Source: Rubricoccus sp038746605 | GTDB taxonomy: Bacteria > Bacteroidota > Rhodothermia > Rhodothermales > Rubricoccaceae | Reading direction: 5' to 3' | Assembly: GCA_038746605.1 (NCBI GenBank) | Contig: JBCDKM010000017.1 | Coordinates: forward strand, 43,589-107,588 | DNA: 64,000 nt | Shown here: one piece after another, positions 63,897 to 64,000 of the stretch | Numbering within the stretch: position 1 is the first letter of the stretch | How the letters are laid out: each line of letters opens with the position of its first letter | Made by a program: the position numbers and the translations under genes | Notes under the pieces: model-generated | Database searches by the model: none | What the model was told of the DNA's origin: nothing | The model's input: only the letters and a program-made list of their open reading frames with translations

Positions 63897-64000
63897 TCAG
63901 CCCGCGTCGCTCATCACGCGAGCCGCCAGGGCGTGCGGCGCCCGCTCGGCGCCATCCAGGCGACGGACGGCCTCTGCCAGAGCGGCACGGCGCTGGGGCG
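63897..64000 (-). CDS. C-terminus of an unidentified protein (partial)
   Basis: A minus-strand open frame enters from the right edge and stops with TGA at 63897-63899. The visible end is helical and Ala/Arg-rich (RAALAEAVRRLDGAERAP, then ALAARVMSD). A lipid A or glycosyltransferase C-terminal helix would look like this, but 33 residues are too few to decide. Confidence 0.5.
   Translation of the reverse strand, partial: PQRRAALAEAVRRLDGAERAPHALAARVMSDAG

Overview
The window looks like chromosome from a high-GC member of the Bacteroidota/Rhodothermota group; a Rubricoccus/Rubrivirga-like bacterium is my best guess. This is inferred from gene content, not from a marker gene: a secreted SBBP-repeat protein with a type IX secretion (T9SS)-like C-terminal domain, GWxTD, DUF4783 and DUF2795 proteins, HPr kinase without visible PTS genes, and a few promoter-like TAnnTTTG boxes. 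I found no rRNA, tRNA, CRISPR array, prophage or insertion sequence.

Layout. 1-13.5 kb: the start of an exported protein, a nucleotidyltransferase with an overlapping small partner, an rRNA m5U methyltransferase, a hybrid histidine kinase, then a minus-strand housekeeping run (ftsY, GWxTD, fmt, MoxR, hprK, M23 peptidase, DUF2795). 13.6-27.3 kb: the SBBP-repeat protein, two paralogous lipoproteins, a three-gene cassette (large sensor kinase, fulvocin C-like bacteriocin precursor, membrane TlpA-type thioredoxin), DUF4783, mutS2 and a Doc/AbrB toxin-antitoxin pair. 27.5-35 kb: a sugar nucleotidyltransferase, OmpA-like and TPR proteins, a LOG-family hydrolase, a left-handed beta-helix acyltransferase, an L,D-transpeptidase and a WecA-type transferase. 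35-48.8 kb: dTDP-rhamnose genes (rfbC, rfbD), sulfate activation (cysD, fused cysNC, an SLC13 permease, cysQ), UDP-xylose and UDP-glucuronate genes, manC, uppP and ispE. 48.9-59.8 kb: a plus-strand Wzx/Wzy exopolysaccharide operon (export protein, chain-length protein, polymerase, flippase, three glycosyltransferases, two methyltransferases). Convergent to it lies a secreted beta-helix protein, followed by dut, a POT peptide transporter and the end of one more gene.

The genes between 33 and 60 kb fit one surface-polysaccharide programme: precursor synthesis (Rha, GlcA, Xyl, Man), lipid carrier handling (WecA, UppP), polymerisation and export. The sulfate genes would supply APS/PAPS, either for cysteine or for sulfation.

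Two signals go beyond routine annotation. First, a palindrome family with arms CCGCCTCGG/CCGAGGCGG occurs at least 23 times, in discrete sizes (about 20, 34 and 46 nt). Most copies lie just past stop codons, but some are in frame inside genes (mutS2, ugd, the C-terminus of the large kinase). Second, the bacteriocin precursor has a good ribosome binding site and ATG that are one base out of frame with its signal peptide and mature region, and the break falls at a run of nine C. This is either a phase-variable switch, a mutation or a sequencing error.
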